Positions 50,750 through 60,884 are shown, counted from the first letter of the stretch. The stretch is 64,000 nucleotides of DNA from Psychromarinibacter halotolerans (GCF_029168315.1 NZ_JARGYD010000013.1:5215-69214); one strand, 5' to 3'. Notes: generated by a model not told the origin, from the letters alone. Numbers and translations are program-made.

Positions 50750-51729
50750 CCCCCTTCCCCGCCTCGATTGACGACATCCGCGCCGCCAACGCGCGGCTGG
50801 ACCCCGTGGTGCGCCGCACCCCGCTGCTGTCCTCGCCCTTCCTCGACGAGATCGCCGGACGCCGGGTGCTGGTGAAGCCCGAGTGCCTGCAGCACACCGG
50901 CTCGTTCAAGTTCCGCGGCGCGTGGTCGGCGATTTCGGCGCTTGATCCGGATGTGCGGGCGAAGGGCATCATCGCCTTCTCGTCCGGCAACCACGCGCAG
51001 GGCATCGCCCATGCCGCGACCCGGCACGGCGTGCCGTCGGTCATCATCATGCCCGGCAACGCCCCCGCCGTGAAGATCGCCAACACCCGCGCGCTTGGGG
51101 CCGAGGTGGTCCTGTACGACCGCGAGACCGAGGACCGCGACGAGATCGGCGCAAAGATCGCCGAAGACCGTGGGCTGACGCTGATCAAGCCGTTCGACGA
51201 TCCGCTTGTGATCGCTGGACAAGCCACCTGCGGGCTGGAGATCGCCACGCAGGCCGCCGAGGCCGGGGTGACGTCGGCGGACGTTCTGGTCTGCTGTGGT
51301 GGCGGCGGTCTGACGTCGGGCATTGCAATCGCGCTGGAGGCCGAAGCACCGGGCCTGCGCGTGCGCCCGGTCGAACCCGTGGGCTTCGACGACGTGGCCC
51401 GTTCGCTGCTGTCGGGCCGGATCGAGCGCAACGACCGGGTGTCCGGCTCGATCTGCGACGCGATCATCACGCCCACGCCGGGCGAGCTGACCTTCCCGGT
51501 GATGCAGCGCCTGTGCGGCCCCGGCGTCGTGGTGCCGGAAGAGCTGTGCCTCAAGGCGATGGCCGAGGCCTTCAACCGGCTGAAGATCGTGCTGGAACCC
51601 GGCGGCGCCATCGCGCTGGCCGCCGCGCTGTACATGCCGGAGACGGTCGAAGGCGACACTGTGATCGCCGTCGCCTCGGGCGGCAATGTCGATGCGCCGA
51701 TGTTCACGAAGGCGCTGGCGGAACTGTAG
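50722..51729 (+). CDS. Threonine/serine dehydratase (PLP-dependent)
   Basis: This 335-residue fold-type II PLP enzyme has the Schiff-base Lys in HTGSFKFRGAWSA, ASGNHAQG-like SSGNHAQGIAHAA, and the phosphate-binding CCGGGGLTSG. It deaminates threonine or serine, or may act as a serine racemase. The ATG at 50722 lies inside the upstream gene's end (28 bp overlap); a GTG at 50734 is also possible. The stop codon is inside a family B repeat. Confidence 0.9.
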   Translation: MDRPVPDTLTPFPASIDDIRAANARLDPVVRRTPLLSSPFLDEIAGRRVLVKPECLQHTGSFKFRGAWSAISALDPDVRAKGIIAFSSGNHAQGIAHAATRHGVPSVIIMPGNAPAVKIANTRALGAEVVLYDRETEDRDEIGAKIAEDRGLTLIKPFDDPLVIAGQATCGLEIATQAAEAGVTSADVLVCCGGGGLTSGIAIALEAEAPGLRVRPVEPVGFDDVARSLLSGRIERNDRVSGSICDAIITPTPGELTFPVMQRLCGPGVVVPEELCLKAMAEAFNRLKIVLEPGGAIALAAALYMPETVEGDTVIAVASGGNVDAPMFTKALAEL

Positions 51730-51752
51730 GATGGGTTTCAAACCCATCTTAC
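51726..51752. repeat. Palindromic intergenic repeat, family B, copy 5
   Basis: GTAGGATGGGTT (51726-51737), a 3-nt loop, AACCCATCTTAC. The repeat overlaps the last codon of the dehydratase, supplying its TAG stop, and could also serve as a transcription terminator-like hairpin. Confidence 0.78.
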
Positions 51753-51974
51753 CTAGGCCTTGCAGTTTCCCAACATTAAGCGTCCGAATATCGAGGTACG
51801 GCGACACGAAGGATCACGTTTCGAACAATCGCGATCAAGCGCACGCCGGGCCACAGTGACACCTCTGCCGGCACATGCACGATCTCTGTTTGGCGACGGA
51901 GGGGAAGCGCCCTACAACAGTCTGGTCCCCGCCGCGTCGCGTGGACACGGCACGTAATCGGGAGGAAGCGCCAT

Positions 51975-53144
51975 ATGCGTACACAGGTCTGCATCATCGG
52001 TGGGGGACCCTCGGGCCTGTTGCTTAGCCAGCTTCTGCACCTTGCGGGCATCGACAGCGTGGTGCTGGAACGGCGCACCCGAGACTACGTGCTGGGCCGC
52101 ATCCGGGCCGGTGTGCTGGAATCCGGTACCGTGGACCTTCTGCGCAAGGCAAAGGTCGGCGACCGGATGGACCGGCAGGGGATCGTCGACGACGGCATCG
52201 TCGTGGGCGGCGAGACGCACGGCTTTCGCATCGACATCAAGGCGCTGACCGGCAAGTCGATGATGGTCTGGGGCCAGACCGAGATCACGCAAGACCTGTA
52301 CGACGCGCGCGACGCGATGGGCGGAACCGTGATCCACGAGGCGGAAGCGGTGAAACCGCACGGTCTGGACAGCGACGCGCCCTACGTGACCTATCACAAG
52401 GACGGCACCGAGCACCGGATCGACTGCGACTGGATTGCTGGCTGCGACGGCTTCCACGGCGTGTCGCGCCAGTCGATCCCGCGCACAGTGTTGAAGGAAT
52501 ACGAACGGATCTATCCCTTCGGCTGGCTGGGCGTTCTGTCCGAAACGCCGCCCGTCACGCACGAGATCCTGTACGCCTCGCACTCGCGCGGGTTCGCGCT
52601 GGCGTCGCTGCGCAACGAGAACCTCAGCCGCTACTACGTGCAGGTTCCGCAGGGCGAGCCGGTCGAGAACTGGTCCGACGATCGCTTCTGGGACGAGTTC
52701 AAGGCCCGCATCCCCGGCGACCTTGCCGACAAGCTGGTGACCGGCCCGACAATCGAGAAGTCCATCGCGCCGCTGCGGTCCTACGCGGCAGAGCCGATGC
52801 GCTGGGGGCGGCTGTTCCTGGTCGGCGACGCCGCCCATATCGTGCCGCCCACCGGCGCGAAGGGGCTGAACCTTGCCGCGTCGGACGTGCATTACCTGTT
52901 CGAGGCGCTGAAGGCGCATTACCTCGACCACGACGACGCCGGGATCGAGGGCTATGCGCAAAAGGCGGCGGCCCGCGTCTGGCAGGCGATGCGGTTCTCG
53001 TGGTGGTTCACCACCGTCATGCACCGCTTCCCCGACCAGTCGGGCTTTGACCGGCGGATGCAGGAAAGCGAGATCCGGCTGCTGGAGACGTCGAAGACCG
53101 CCCAGGCGGCGATGGCCGAACTGTACGTGGGCGCCCCCTACTGA
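51975..53144 (+). CDS. pobA: 4-hydroxybenzoate 3-monooxygenase PobA
   Basis: PobA, 389 residues, is a flavoprotein that hydroxylates 4-hydroxybenzoate to protocatechuate using NADPH. It has the FAD motif GGGPSGLLLS at 9-18, the ERRTRDYVLGRIRAGVLE segment (about 32-49) that binds substrate and flavin, and GDAAHIVPPTGAKGLN. The length is right for the family. It overlaps pcaD by one base. No pobR regulator was seen next to it. Confidence 0.96.
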   Translation: MRTQVCIIGGGPSGLLLSQLLHLAGIDSVVLERRTRDYVLGRIRAGVLESGTVDLLRKAKVGDRMDRQGIVDDGIVVGGETHGFRIDIKALTGKSMMVWGQTEITQDLYDARDAMGGTVIHEAEAVKPHGLDSDAPYVTYHKDGTEHRIDCDWIAGCDGFHGVSRQSIPRTVLKEYERIYPFGWLGVLSETPPVTHEILYASHSRGFALASLRNENLSRYYVQVPQGEPVENWSDDRFWDEFKARIPGDLADKLVTGPTIEKSIAPLRSYAAEPMRWGRLFLVGDAAHIVPPTGAKGLNLAASDVHYLFEALKAHYLDHDDAGIEGYAQKAAARVWQAMRFSWWFTTVMHRFPDQSGFDRRMQESEIRLLETSKTAQAAMAELYVGAPY

Positions 53145-53932
53145 TGCCCCTGACCGAGTTGAAGGGAACCGGCATCTACTGGCGCGAGGACGGTGACCCC
53201 GACGGCGCGCCTATCGTCTTCGCCAACGCGCTGGGCACCGATCACCGGCTGTGGGACGGCGTGCTGTCGTACCTTCCGGCAGGCCTGCGCGTCATCCGCT
53301 ACGACAAGCGCGGCCACGGCCTGTCCGACTGCCCGCCCCGGCCCTATTCGATGGGCGCGCTGGTGTCCGACGCGGAGCGGCTGCTGGACCACTTGCAGGT
53401 TCGCGACTGCCTGTTCGTCGGCATCTCGATCGGCGGGATGATCGCACAAGGACTGGCGGTGAAGCGGCTGGACCTTGTGCGCGCGGTGGTCCTGTCGAAC
53501 ACCGCCGCCAAGATCGGCACGCACGGCACATGGGACGACCGCATCGCCACGGTCGAGTCCGGCGGGATCGAGGCGCTGGCCGGCGGCACGATGGAACGCT
53601 GGTTCTCGAAACCGTTCCGCGCCACGCCGGACATGCGCACATGGCGCCACATGCTGACCCGCACCCCGGTCGAAGGCTATCTGGGCTGCATGGCGGCGAT
53701 CCGGGGCACCGATTTCTATACCCCCACCAGCGGCCTGACCCTTCCGACGATGGTCATCGCGGGCACCGAGGACGGATCGACCCCGCCCGATCTGGTGCGC
53801 GAGACGGCAGAGCTGATCAAAGGCGCCCGGTTCGAACTGATGCGCGGTGCGGGCCACCTGCCCTGTGTCGAACAGCCAAAGGCTTATGCGGCGCTGCTGG
53901 CCGATTTCGCCCGAAGCACCGGCCACATCTAG
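53144..53932 (+). CDS. pcaD: 3-oxoadipate enol-lactonase PcaD
   Basis: PcaD, 262 residues, hydrolyses 3-oxoadipate enol-lactone in the beta-ketoadipate pathway downstream of protocatechuate. The alpha/beta hydrolase nucleophile is GISIGG (FVGISIGGMIAQGL), RYDKRGHGLSD is conserved, the acid is in AGTEDGSTPP and the His is in GAGHLPCVEQP. It is coupled to pobA (TGATG). The other pca genes are elsewhere. Confidence 0.92.
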   Translation: MPLTELKGTGIYWREDGDPDGAPIVFANALGTDHRLWDGVLSYLPAGLRVIRYDKRGHGLSDCPPRPYSMGALVSDAERLLDHLQVRDCLFVGISIGGMIAQGLAVKRLDLVRAVVLSNTAAKIGTHGTWDDRIATVESGGIEALAGGTMERWFSKPFRATPDMRTWRHMLTRTPVEGYLGCMAAIRGTDFYTPTSGLTLPTMVIAGTEDGSTPPDLVRETAELIKGARFELMRGAGHLPCVEQPKAYAALLADFARSTGHI

Positions 53933-53950
53933 CCCACTCGGACGCCCCGC

Positions 53951-54754
53951 TCAGACCCCCTGCACCGCCGCGCGTCGCCCGAACGCCGCGCGCGCAAGGT
54001 CGACGTTATACAGCAGCCCGAACAGCAGGTAGAACGATATGCAGACCGGCTCTGTGCTGACGTAGACGAGGTACACGAACGGCTCCCACGCGCCCAGATC
54101 CAGCCCCTTCGCGATGAACAGGCCAAGATAGCCTAGCGACAGCAGCACGCTTGTCGTTCCGACCCAAAGACGGGCGCGGTTGGCGCCGGGGGCGTAAACG
54201 CCCGCCTCGGCCATCGTCGCGGCCATCGCGGGGTCGCGCGCCGTCGCGATGCTGAACAGCAGCCCGGCCAGCACCATGCCCGCCTGACTGATGAAGAACA
54301 GGTAGCTGCCGAACATATGCTCGTCGTTGTAGTCCGGGAAGGTGTACTGCGACAGCATCACCATCCCGATGCACGAACCCAATTGCAGCAGCGGCAGGAA
54401 GACGGAGACCGCCACCAGCCGCCGCGCCCCGCCGGGCGACGCCGCGCGCACGGCGGGCAGCGCCGATGCGAAGGTGGCGATGACGCCGCTGACCGCCGGG
54501 AACAGCAGCAAGGCGGACAGGCCAATCCAGAACGCGAAGCCGTCGCCGATCGCGGGGTCGGACAAGGCACGGCTGATCGTCGGCGGCTGTTTCGCCACGT
54601 ACTCTGGATGCGACGCGATGAACGCGGCCCGCGCGCTGTAGATCTGAAGGTTCACCGTGACGAACGCGAAGGTCATCGCCAGCAGCGAAAGCAGCGACAC
54701 CCAGCCAAGCCAGCCGGGTCTCGGATCATAGGCGATGGGTCTGGACATGCTCAC
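53951..54754 (-). CDS. Multispanning membrane protein of unknown function
   Basis: This 267-residue protein has six or so hydrophobic helices, in an arrangement that recalls Frag1/DRAM/Sfk1-like proteins (for example the first helix WLGWVSLLSLLAMTFAFVTV and TFPDYNDEHMFGSYLFFISQAG). The family assignment is weak. It is convergent with pcaD, 18 bp apart. An ATG at 54748 is also possible. Confidence 0.65.
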   Translation of the reverse strand: MSMSRPIAYDPRPGWLGWVSLLSLLAMTFAFVTVNLQIYSARAAFIASHPEYVAKQPPTISRALSDPAIGDGFAFWIGLSALLLFPAVSGVIATFASALPAVRAASPGGARRLVAVSVFLPLLQLGSCIGMVMLSQYTFPDYNDEHMFGSYLFFISQAGMVLAGLLFSIATARDPAMAATMAEAGVYAPGANRARLWVGTTSVLLSLGYLGLFIAKGLDLGAWEPFVYLVYVSTEPVCISFYLLFGLLYNVDLARAAFGRRAAVQGV

Positions 54755-54864
54755 GCGACTGCCGGGCTCGGGACTGTGCCTGACGTGTAGCCCACCGTGC
54801 GACGACCGCGCAAGACCGCCGCCCGTCAGGCTGTTCGTTCAGGCTGGGCGGTCAGGCTGGGCGA

Positions 54865-55440
54865 TCAAACACCGGCCTTGGGGTACAGGTAGACGCGGGT
54901 TTCCATCGGCACCTGATCGTACAGGTGGATCATGTGCGGGTTCAGCAGCCCGACGCAGCCGTTGGACACCGCGCGACCGATGCTTTCGGGCTGGTTGGTG
55001 CCGTGAATGCGCAGGAAGGTGTCGCCCCGGTGCGGCTGGAACAGGTACAGCGCGCGGGCGCCCAGCGGGTTGTTCGGCCCGCCCGGCATCCCGTCGGCAT
55101 ACTGGCCCCAGCGTTCCGGTTCGCGCGCGATCATGTCCGGCGTGGGCGTCCAGGCCGGCCACTCTTTCTTGGCACCGATGGTGTACTCGCCCGGCTCGTA
55201 CAGATCACCGCGACCGACCCGCACCGCGTAGCGGATCGCCTTGCCGTCGGGCAGCGTCCAGAACAGCGAGAAGCGGTCGGGATACACAAGGATCACCCCC
55301 GGACGATAGCGTTCCGGCATGTCGACCACCTGCGGCTGCCAGCTGTCCGGCACAACAAAGGTCTGCTGGGCGGCGGCGGGCACGGCGGTGGTCGCGGCGG
55401 CGGCAAGCGCCCCGGAAAGAAACGTACGGCGGTTTGTCAT
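54865..55440 (-). CDS. L,D-transpeptidase (YkuD/ErfK family)
   Basis: This 191-residue exported protein has a Tat-like signal (NRRTFLSGALAAAA) and the catalytic block RIHGTNQP...VSNGCVGLLN, with Cys as nucleophile and an upstream His. The position two after the Cys is Gly where many homologues have Arg. It forms or removes 3-3 peptidoglycan cross-links or anchors lipoproteins. The start at 55440 is used; the open frame upstream would run through tRNA-Leu. Confidence 0.88.
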   Translation of the reverse strand: MTNRRTFLSGALAAAATTAVPAAAQQTFVVPDSWQPQVVDMPERYRPGVILVYPDRFSLFWTLPDGKAIRYAVRVGRGDLYEPGEYTIGAKKEWPAWTPTPDMIAREPERWGQYADGMPGGPNNPLGARALYLFQPHRGDTFLRIHGTNQPESIGRAVSNGCVGLLNPHMIHLYDQVPMETRVYLYPKAGV

Positions 55441-55608
55441 GTGCGGATCCATTGGCAGCTGGAACAGGGGGCAGCACCCCGCGCAAGACACGGGACACAA
55501 ATTAACGACGTTACGGTAGCGCCCGCCCCCGGGGTCGGCAATGCGCTTTACATCAAACCCTTGAGAACAAATCCGCAATCCGCGCTGCAGCGCGGCAATC
55601 GAAACTTG

Positions 55609-55694
<86 letters not shown>

Positions 55695-55771
55695 ACGGGC
55701 GGCACCTTAGTGGCGTCGGCGCGGGGCTGGAACCGGAAAATGCGCGGGGCACCCCCCGGGGACCGGCCGCG

Positions 55772-56236
55772 TCAAAGCCCGTCTTCCTTCACCGCTTGCA
55801 TCGCCACGAAGGTCGAGGTCTGCGCGACATGCGGCAGGGTCGAGATGTCTTCGGCCAAGACCCGGCGATAGGTATTCATGTCCTCGGTCCGGACCTTCAG
55901 CAGATAGTCGAACGAGGCCGCGACCATGTGGCATTGCTCGATCTCGGGAACCTTGCGGACACCGGCGTTGAACGCCGACAGCGCCGCCTCGCGGGTATCG
56001 GTCAGCTTGACCTCGACGAATGCGACGTGGTCGCGACCGATGCGGATCGGATCCAGCATCGCGCGATAGCCGGTGATCACCCCGTCCGCCTCTAACCGCC
56101 GCAGCCGCGCTTGGGTCGGGGTCTTCGACAGGCCGATGCGCGCGGCGAGTTCGGTCACGCTGATCCGCCCCTCGGTGGTCAGGATGTCGAGAATCGCATG
56201 GTCGAAGCGATCAAGCTTCGGTTGGTCTGTTTGCAC
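55772..56236 (-). CDS. putR: Lrp/AsnC family regulator, probable PutR
   Basis: This 154-residue regulator has an N-terminal helix-turn-helix (RISVTELAARIGLSKTPTQA) and a C-terminal effector-binding RAM domain (about 68-150). The location, divergent from putA with a 102-bp gap, matches PutR, the proline-responsive activator of putA in alphaproteobacteria. The start is a GTG at 56236; an upstream ATG is in another frame. Confidence 0.93.
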   Translation of the reverse strand: MQTDQPKLDRFDHAILDILTTEGRISVTELAARIGLSKTPTQARLRRLEADGVITGYRAMLDPIRIGRDHVAFVEVKLTDTREAALSAFNAGVRKVPEIEQCHMVAASFDYLLKVRTEDMNTYRRVLAEDISTLPHVAQTSTFVAMQAVKEDGL

Positions 56237-56338
56237 TGCGCATGCCCCCGGATTTGGACGGTTCGACCAACAATCTGTGGTTTTCAGGAGAAAATCAAAG
56301 CCCAACCTGCGGTACAACGGGACAAACGGAGGTTCCGC

Positions 56339-59300
56339 ATGACTCTCGACACTGCCCAGAACACCCCCAAGACCGACACCATCCGCGCCCGGATCGCCGA
56401 CGCGACCTATGCCGACGAAACCGCGACGCTGGCCGAACTCGCGGCGCTGGCCGACCTGTCCGCCGAGGATCGCGCCCGCATCTCGACCCGCGCCGCCGGG
56501 CTGGTGCGCGACATCCGCAGCTCGGCCCGCCCCGGCCTGATGGAGGTGTTTCTGGCCGAGTACGGCCTGTCCACCGACGAGGGCATCGCGCTGATGTGCC
56601 TTGCCGAGGCGCTGCTGCGCGTGCCGGACGCCGAGACCATCGACGCGCTGATCGAGGACAAGATCGCGCCGTCGGACTGGGGCCGTCACCTTGGGCATTC
56701 GTCCTCGTCGCTGGTCAACGCCTCGACGTGGGCGCTGATGTTGACGGGGCGCGTGCTGGACGACCAGAAGCCCGGCGTCACGCGCGCCCTGCGCGGCGCG
56801 GTGAAGCGTCTGGGCGAGCCGGTGATCCGCACCGCTGTGGGCCGCGCCATGCGCGAGATGGGCCGCCAGTTCGTGCTGGGCGAAACCATCAATTCCGCCA
56901 TGTCCCGCGCCGCAGGGATGGAGGCGAAGGGCTATACCTATTCCTACGACATGCTGGGCGAAGCCGCCCGCACCGGCGCCGATGCGGAACGGTATTTCCA
57001 CGCCTATGCCCAAGCGATCGGGTCGATCGGCAAGGCGGCGACCGACGACAAAAGCGTGAACAATCCCGGCATTTCCGTCAAATTGTCCGCACTTCACCCA
57101 CGGTACGAGGAAGCCCAGCGCGACCGCGTGATGACGGAACTGGTCCCCCGCCTTCAGGCGCTGGCCAAGCAGGCGGCGGCTGCGGGCATGGGCCTGAACA
57201 TCGACGCCGAGGAAGCCGACCGGCTGGATCTGTCGCTGGACGTGATCGAAGCGGCGCTGGCCGACGAGGCGCTGCACGGCTGGGACGGCTTCGGCCTTGT
57301 GGTGCAGGCCTATGGCCCGCGCGCGCGCCACGTCATCGACTGGTTCTATGCGCTGGCCGAACGGCTGGACCGACGCTTCACCCTGCGGCTGGTGAAGGGC
57401 GCCTATTGGGACACCGAGATCAAGCACGCGCAAGTCATCGGCGCCCCCGGCTTCACGGTGTTCAGCCGCAAGCCCGCGACCGACGTGTCCTACATCGCCT
57501 GCGCGCGCAAGCTGCTGGGGCTGCGCGACCGGATCTACCCGCAATTCGCGACCCACAACGCCCACACCACCGCCGCCGTTCTGGAAATGGCCGACAGCCG
57601 CGACGGCTGGGAATTCCAGCGCCTGCACGGGATGGGCGAACGCCTGCACGACATCCTAATGAAGGAACCCGGCGCGCGCTGCCGGATCTACGCGCCGGTG
57701 GGCGCGCACCGGGATCTGCTGGCCTACCTTGTCCGGCGCCTGCTGGAGAACGGCGCGAACTCGTCCTTCGTGAACCAGATCGTAGACGAGGCCGTGCCCC
57801 CCGAAACCGTAGCCGCCGATCCGTTCGACGCGGTCGAGGCCGCCAAGGTCCGCGTCCGCCGTCCGACCGAGATCTTCCGCCCCGAGCGCGAGAACTCGCG
57901 CGGGTGGGACCTTGCGCACCGGCCGGAACTGGACGCGCTGGAGACCGCCCGCGACGGCTATCGCGACACGGTGTTCACCGCCGCGCCGCTGATCGCCGGG
58001 GACACGCCCCCGGGCCCAGAGGTGCAGACGACGAACCCCGCCCTGCCCTCGGACACCGTGGGCCGCGTGCGCAACGCCTCGGCGGACGACGTGCAGACCG
58101 CCCTTGCCGCCGCGACCCCGTGGACCGCCAGCCCGTCCGAACGCGCCGCCGTCCTGAAACGCGCCGCCGCGCTGTACGAGGATCACCACGCCCGCCTGTT
58201 CGCCATCCTCGCCCGCGAGGCGGGCAAGTCGCTGCCCGACGCCGTGGGCGAACTGCGCGAGGCGGCGGACTTTCTGCTGTACTACGCCGAACAGGCCGAG
58301 GGCCTGACCCGCCCGCCGCGCGGGATCTTCACCTGCATCTCGCCGTGGAATTTCCCGCTGGCCATCTTCACCGGTCAGATCGCGGGCGCACTGGCCGCCG
58401 GGAACGGCGTGCTGGCGAAACCTGCCGAGCAGACCCCGCTGATCGGCCATGCCGCCATCGAGCTTCTGCATGAGGCGGGCGTCCCGCGCGAGGTGCTTCA
58501 GTTCCTGCCCGGCGACGGGCCGACCGTGGGCGCGGCGCTGACCTCGGATCCGCGGGTGGACGGCGTGGCCTTCACCGGCTCGACCGAGACCGCGCAAGCG
58601 ATCCGCCGCGCGATGGCCGATCATCTGTCGCCCGACGCCCCGCTGATCGCGGAAACCGGCGGGATCAACGCGATGATCGTCGATTCCACCGCGCTGCCGG
58701 AACAGGCGGTGCGCGACATCGTCGCCTCGGCGTTCCAGTCGGCGGGCCAACGGTGTTCGGCGCTGCGGTGCCTGTACGTGCAGGAAGACATCGCCCCCGC
58801 CTTCCGCAAGATGCTGTTCGGCGCGATGGACGAACTGCGGATGGGCGATCCGTGGCACCTGTCCACAGACGTCGGCCCGGTCATCGACGCCGAAGCGCGG
58901 GACGGGATCGCAGACTATCTTGCCGCTGCGGGGGGCCGCGTGCTGCACGGGCTGACCGCTCCGCAGGACGGCCTGTTCATCGCCCCCTCGGTGGTCGAGG
59001 TCGGCGGCATCCGCGACATCGAACGCGAGGTATTCGGCCCCGTGCTGCACCTTGCCACCTTCCGTCCGAACCAGCTGGACCAAGTGCTCGCCGACATCCG
59101 CGAGACAGGCTTTGGCCTGACCTTCGGGCTGCACACGCGGATCGACGACCGGGTGCAATACGTGACCGAGCGGCTGGCGGTCGGCAATGCCTACGTCAAC
59201 CGCAACCAGATCGGCGCCATCGTGGCCAGCCAGCCCTTCGGCGGCGAAGGTCTGTCGGGCACAGGACCGAAGGCGGGCGGCCCCGAGTACGTCGCGCGCT

Positions 59301-59800
59301 TCACCCAGCCAGAGCCGGTGGCCACGGCCAGCGGCCCGGCGGGCAAGGTCCAGCTGAAGGACCTGCAGGCGCGGATCGATGCAGTGAAGGTGTCCGACAC
59401 CCCGCTTGCGGTGCGCGACATGCCCGGACCCACGGGTGAATCGAACCGGCTGGCCCAAGTCGCCCGCCCGCCGCTTCTGTGTCTCGGACCGGGGCCCGAG
59501 GCCGCAGCGGCGCAGGCCGAGGCGGTGCGCGCCCTGGGCGGCGTCGCAGTCGAGCTGCCCGAGGGCGCGACCTCGGCTGCGCTGACGGGGGCCACGGGCT
59601 TTGGCGGGGTGCTGTTCTGGGGCGACACCGACGCGGCGCGCCGGCTGGCCCGGGCGCTTGCGGCGCGCGACGGGGCGATCCTGCCGCTGGTCACCGCACG
59701 CCCCACCGCGCCGGACGTCCTGCTGGAACGGCACCTGTGCATCGACACCACCGCATCAGGAGGCAACGCCGAATTGCTGGCCGAGGTATCGGACGCTTGA
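56339..59800 (+). CDS. putA: Bifunctional proline dehydrogenase / L-glutamate-gamma-semialdehyde dehydrogenase PutA
   Basis: PutA, 1153 residues, oxidises proline to glutamate. It lacks the ribbon-helix-helix DNA-binding domain of enterobacterial PutA, consistent with separate control by putR. The FAD-dependent proline dehydrogenase barrel is at about 120-470 (RLVKGAYWDTEIKHAQVIG). The NAD-dependent aldehyde dehydrogenase is at about 560-1010, with Glu772 (ETGGIN) and the nucleophile Cys806 (AGQRCSALR). A C-terminal domain of about 140 residues follows. AACGGAGG precedes the start. Confidence 0.97.
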   Translation: MTLDTAQNTPKTDTIRARIADATYADETATLAELAALADLSAEDRARISTRAAGLVRDIRSSARPGLMEVFLAEYGLSTDEGIALMCLAEALLRVPDAETIDALIEDKIAPSDWGRHLGHSSSSLVNASTWALMLTGRVLDDQKPGVTRALRGAVKRLGEPVIRTAVGRAMREMGRQFVLGETINSAMSRAAGMEAKGYTYSYDMLGEAARTGADAERYFHAYAQAIGSIGKAATDDKSVNNPGISVKLSALHPRYEEAQRDRVMTELVPRLQALAKQAAAAGMGLNIDAEEADRLDLSLDVIEAALADEALHGWDGFGLVVQAYGPRARHVIDWFYALAERLDRRFTLRLVKGAYWDTEIKHAQVIGAPGFTVFSRKPATDVSYIACARKLLGLRDRIYPQFATHNAHTTAAVLEMADSRDGWEFQRLHGMGERLHDILMKEPGARCRIYAPVGAHRDLLAYLVRRLLENGANSSFVNQIVDEAVPPETVAADPFDAVEAAKVRVRRPTEIFRPERENSRGWDLAHRPELDALETARDGYRDTVFTAAPLIAGDTPPGPEVQTTNPALPSDTVGRVRNASADDVQTALAAATPWTASPSERAAVLKRAAALYEDHHARLFAILAREAGKSLPDAVGELREAADFLLYYAEQAEGLTRPPRGIFTCISPWNFPLAIFTGQIAGALAAGNGVLAKPAEQTPLIGHAAIELLHEAGVPREVLQFLPGDGPTVGAALTSDPRVDGVAFTGSTETAQAIRRAMADHLSPDAPLIAETGGINAMIVDSTALPEQAVRDIVASAFQSAGQRCSALRCLYVQEDIAPAFRKMLFGAMDELRMGDPWHLSTDVGPVIDAEARDGIADYLAAAGGRVLHGLTAPQDGLFIAPSVVEVGGIRDIEREVFGPVLHLATFRPNQLDQVLADIRETGFGLTFGLHTRIDDRVQYVTERLAVGNAYVNRNQIGAIVASQPFGGEGLSGTGPKAGGPEYVARFTQPEPVATASGPAGKVQLKDLQARIDAVKVSDTPLAVRDMPGPTGESNRLAQVARPPLLCLGPGPEAAAAQAEAVRALGGVAVELPEGATSAALTGATGFGGVLFWGDTDAARRLARALAARDGAILPLVTARPTAPDVLLERHLCIDTTASGGNAELLAEVSDA

Positions 59801-59831
59801 CCTTGCCCCCGCGAGGGCCAAGGTAAGCGCC

Positions 59832-60581
59832 ATGTTTCCGATCCGCGATCACAACCCGTCGAACAAGACACCCTACGTCACCTACGCGCTGATCGCGGTG
59901 AACGTGCTGGTGTATATCGCCACCCTTGCCGCGATGCAGGACCCCGTGGGTCAGCGCGAGCTGCTGTTCGAGTGGGCGCTGATCCCGGCGCGGATCTCGG
60001 ACGGCGGCGGCTATCACACGCTGTTCACCACCATGTTCATGCATGGCGGCTTCATGCACCTTGCGGGCAACATGCTGTTCCTGTGGATCTTCGGCGATAA
60101 CCTCGAAGAGGATTTCGGGCACCTTGGCTTCCTTGCCTTCTACCTTGCCAGCGGGCTTGGCGCGGCGCTGGTGCACGTTCTGGCCGCGCCCTATTCGATG
60201 GTGCCGACCGTCGGGGCGTCGGGGGCCATCGCGGGCGTTATGGGGGGCTATCTGCTGATGTACCCCAAGGCGAAGGTCGACATCCTGTTCATCTTCGTCG
60301 TGATCTTCAAGATCATCCCGGTGCCCGCGTGGCTGATGCTGGGGATCTGGTTTGCGCTACAGCTTTTCAACGGCGTCGGCGCCGATCCGGACATGGGCGG
60401 CGTGGCCTACTGGGCGCACGCGGGCGGCTTCATCGTCGGCTTCATCCTGGTGATCCCGCTGTTCCTGAAGCGCGGCGGCCCCGCATACTGGAGCCGCACC
60501 CACGGCCACCCCGACCACCCTGAGGCGAAGTACAAGCTGCAACGCAGCCACATCCCGTCCGTCCCCCGGCGACGGCGCTGA
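59832..60581 (+). CDS. Rhomboid family intramembrane serine protease
   Basis: This 249-residue protein has about six membrane helices and the rhomboid catalytic dyad: Ser130 in GASGAIAG and His196 in AHAGGF. The HLAGNMLFLWIFG segment is also conserved. Substrate is unknown. The stop codon is followed in the same frame by a truncated GFA-domain sequence, so a deletion may have brought the two together. The C-terminus is short and very basic (PRRRR). Confidence 0.92.
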   Translation: MFPIRDHNPSNKTPYVTYALIAVNVLVYIATLAAMQDPVGQRELLFEWALIPARISDGGGYHTLFTTMFMHGGFMHLAGNMLFLWIFGDNLEEDFGHLGFLAFYLASGLGAALVHVLAAPYSMVPTVGASGAIAGVMGGYLLMYPKAKVDILFIFVVIFKIIPVPAWLMLGIWFALQLFNGVGADPDMGGVAYWAHAGGFIVGFILVIPLFLKRGGPAYWSRTHGHPDHPEAKYKLQRSHIPSVPRRRR

Positions 60582-60884
60582 CCGACGGCGGACGCGCGGC
60601 GGTGCGACTGTTCCTATTGCCGCCGCAGGGGCGCACCGATGCTGGCTGTGCCGCTGGACACGCTAAAGGTGGTAAAGGGCAAGGACGTTCTGTCCCTGTA
60701 CCAGTTCGGCACGCAAACGGCCCGGCACTGGTTTTGCTCTGTCTGCGGGATCTACACGCATCACCGCCGCCGGTCGAACCCGAACGAATACGGGGTGAAC
60801 CTTGGCGCGCTCGAGGGCGTGAACCCAAGCGACTATCCTGGCTTTGATTGGAACGACGGGGTCAATCACCCGTCGGACCGCTGA
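60582..60884 (+). pseudogene. 5'-truncated GFA (CENP-V/glutathione-dependent formaldehyde-activating) family gene remnant
   Basis: In frame directly after the rhomboid stop codon, a partial GFA domain is readable: CDCSYCRRRGAPMLAVPLD, then HWFCSVCGIYTHH and DGVNHPSD at the C-terminus. The first 35-40 residues, including the first CxCG zinc ligands, are missing, and no start codon precedes the CDCSYC block. If translated at all, it would start at ATG 60639, lacking half of the zinc sites. It is best read as a remnant produced by deletion. Confidence 0.75.
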
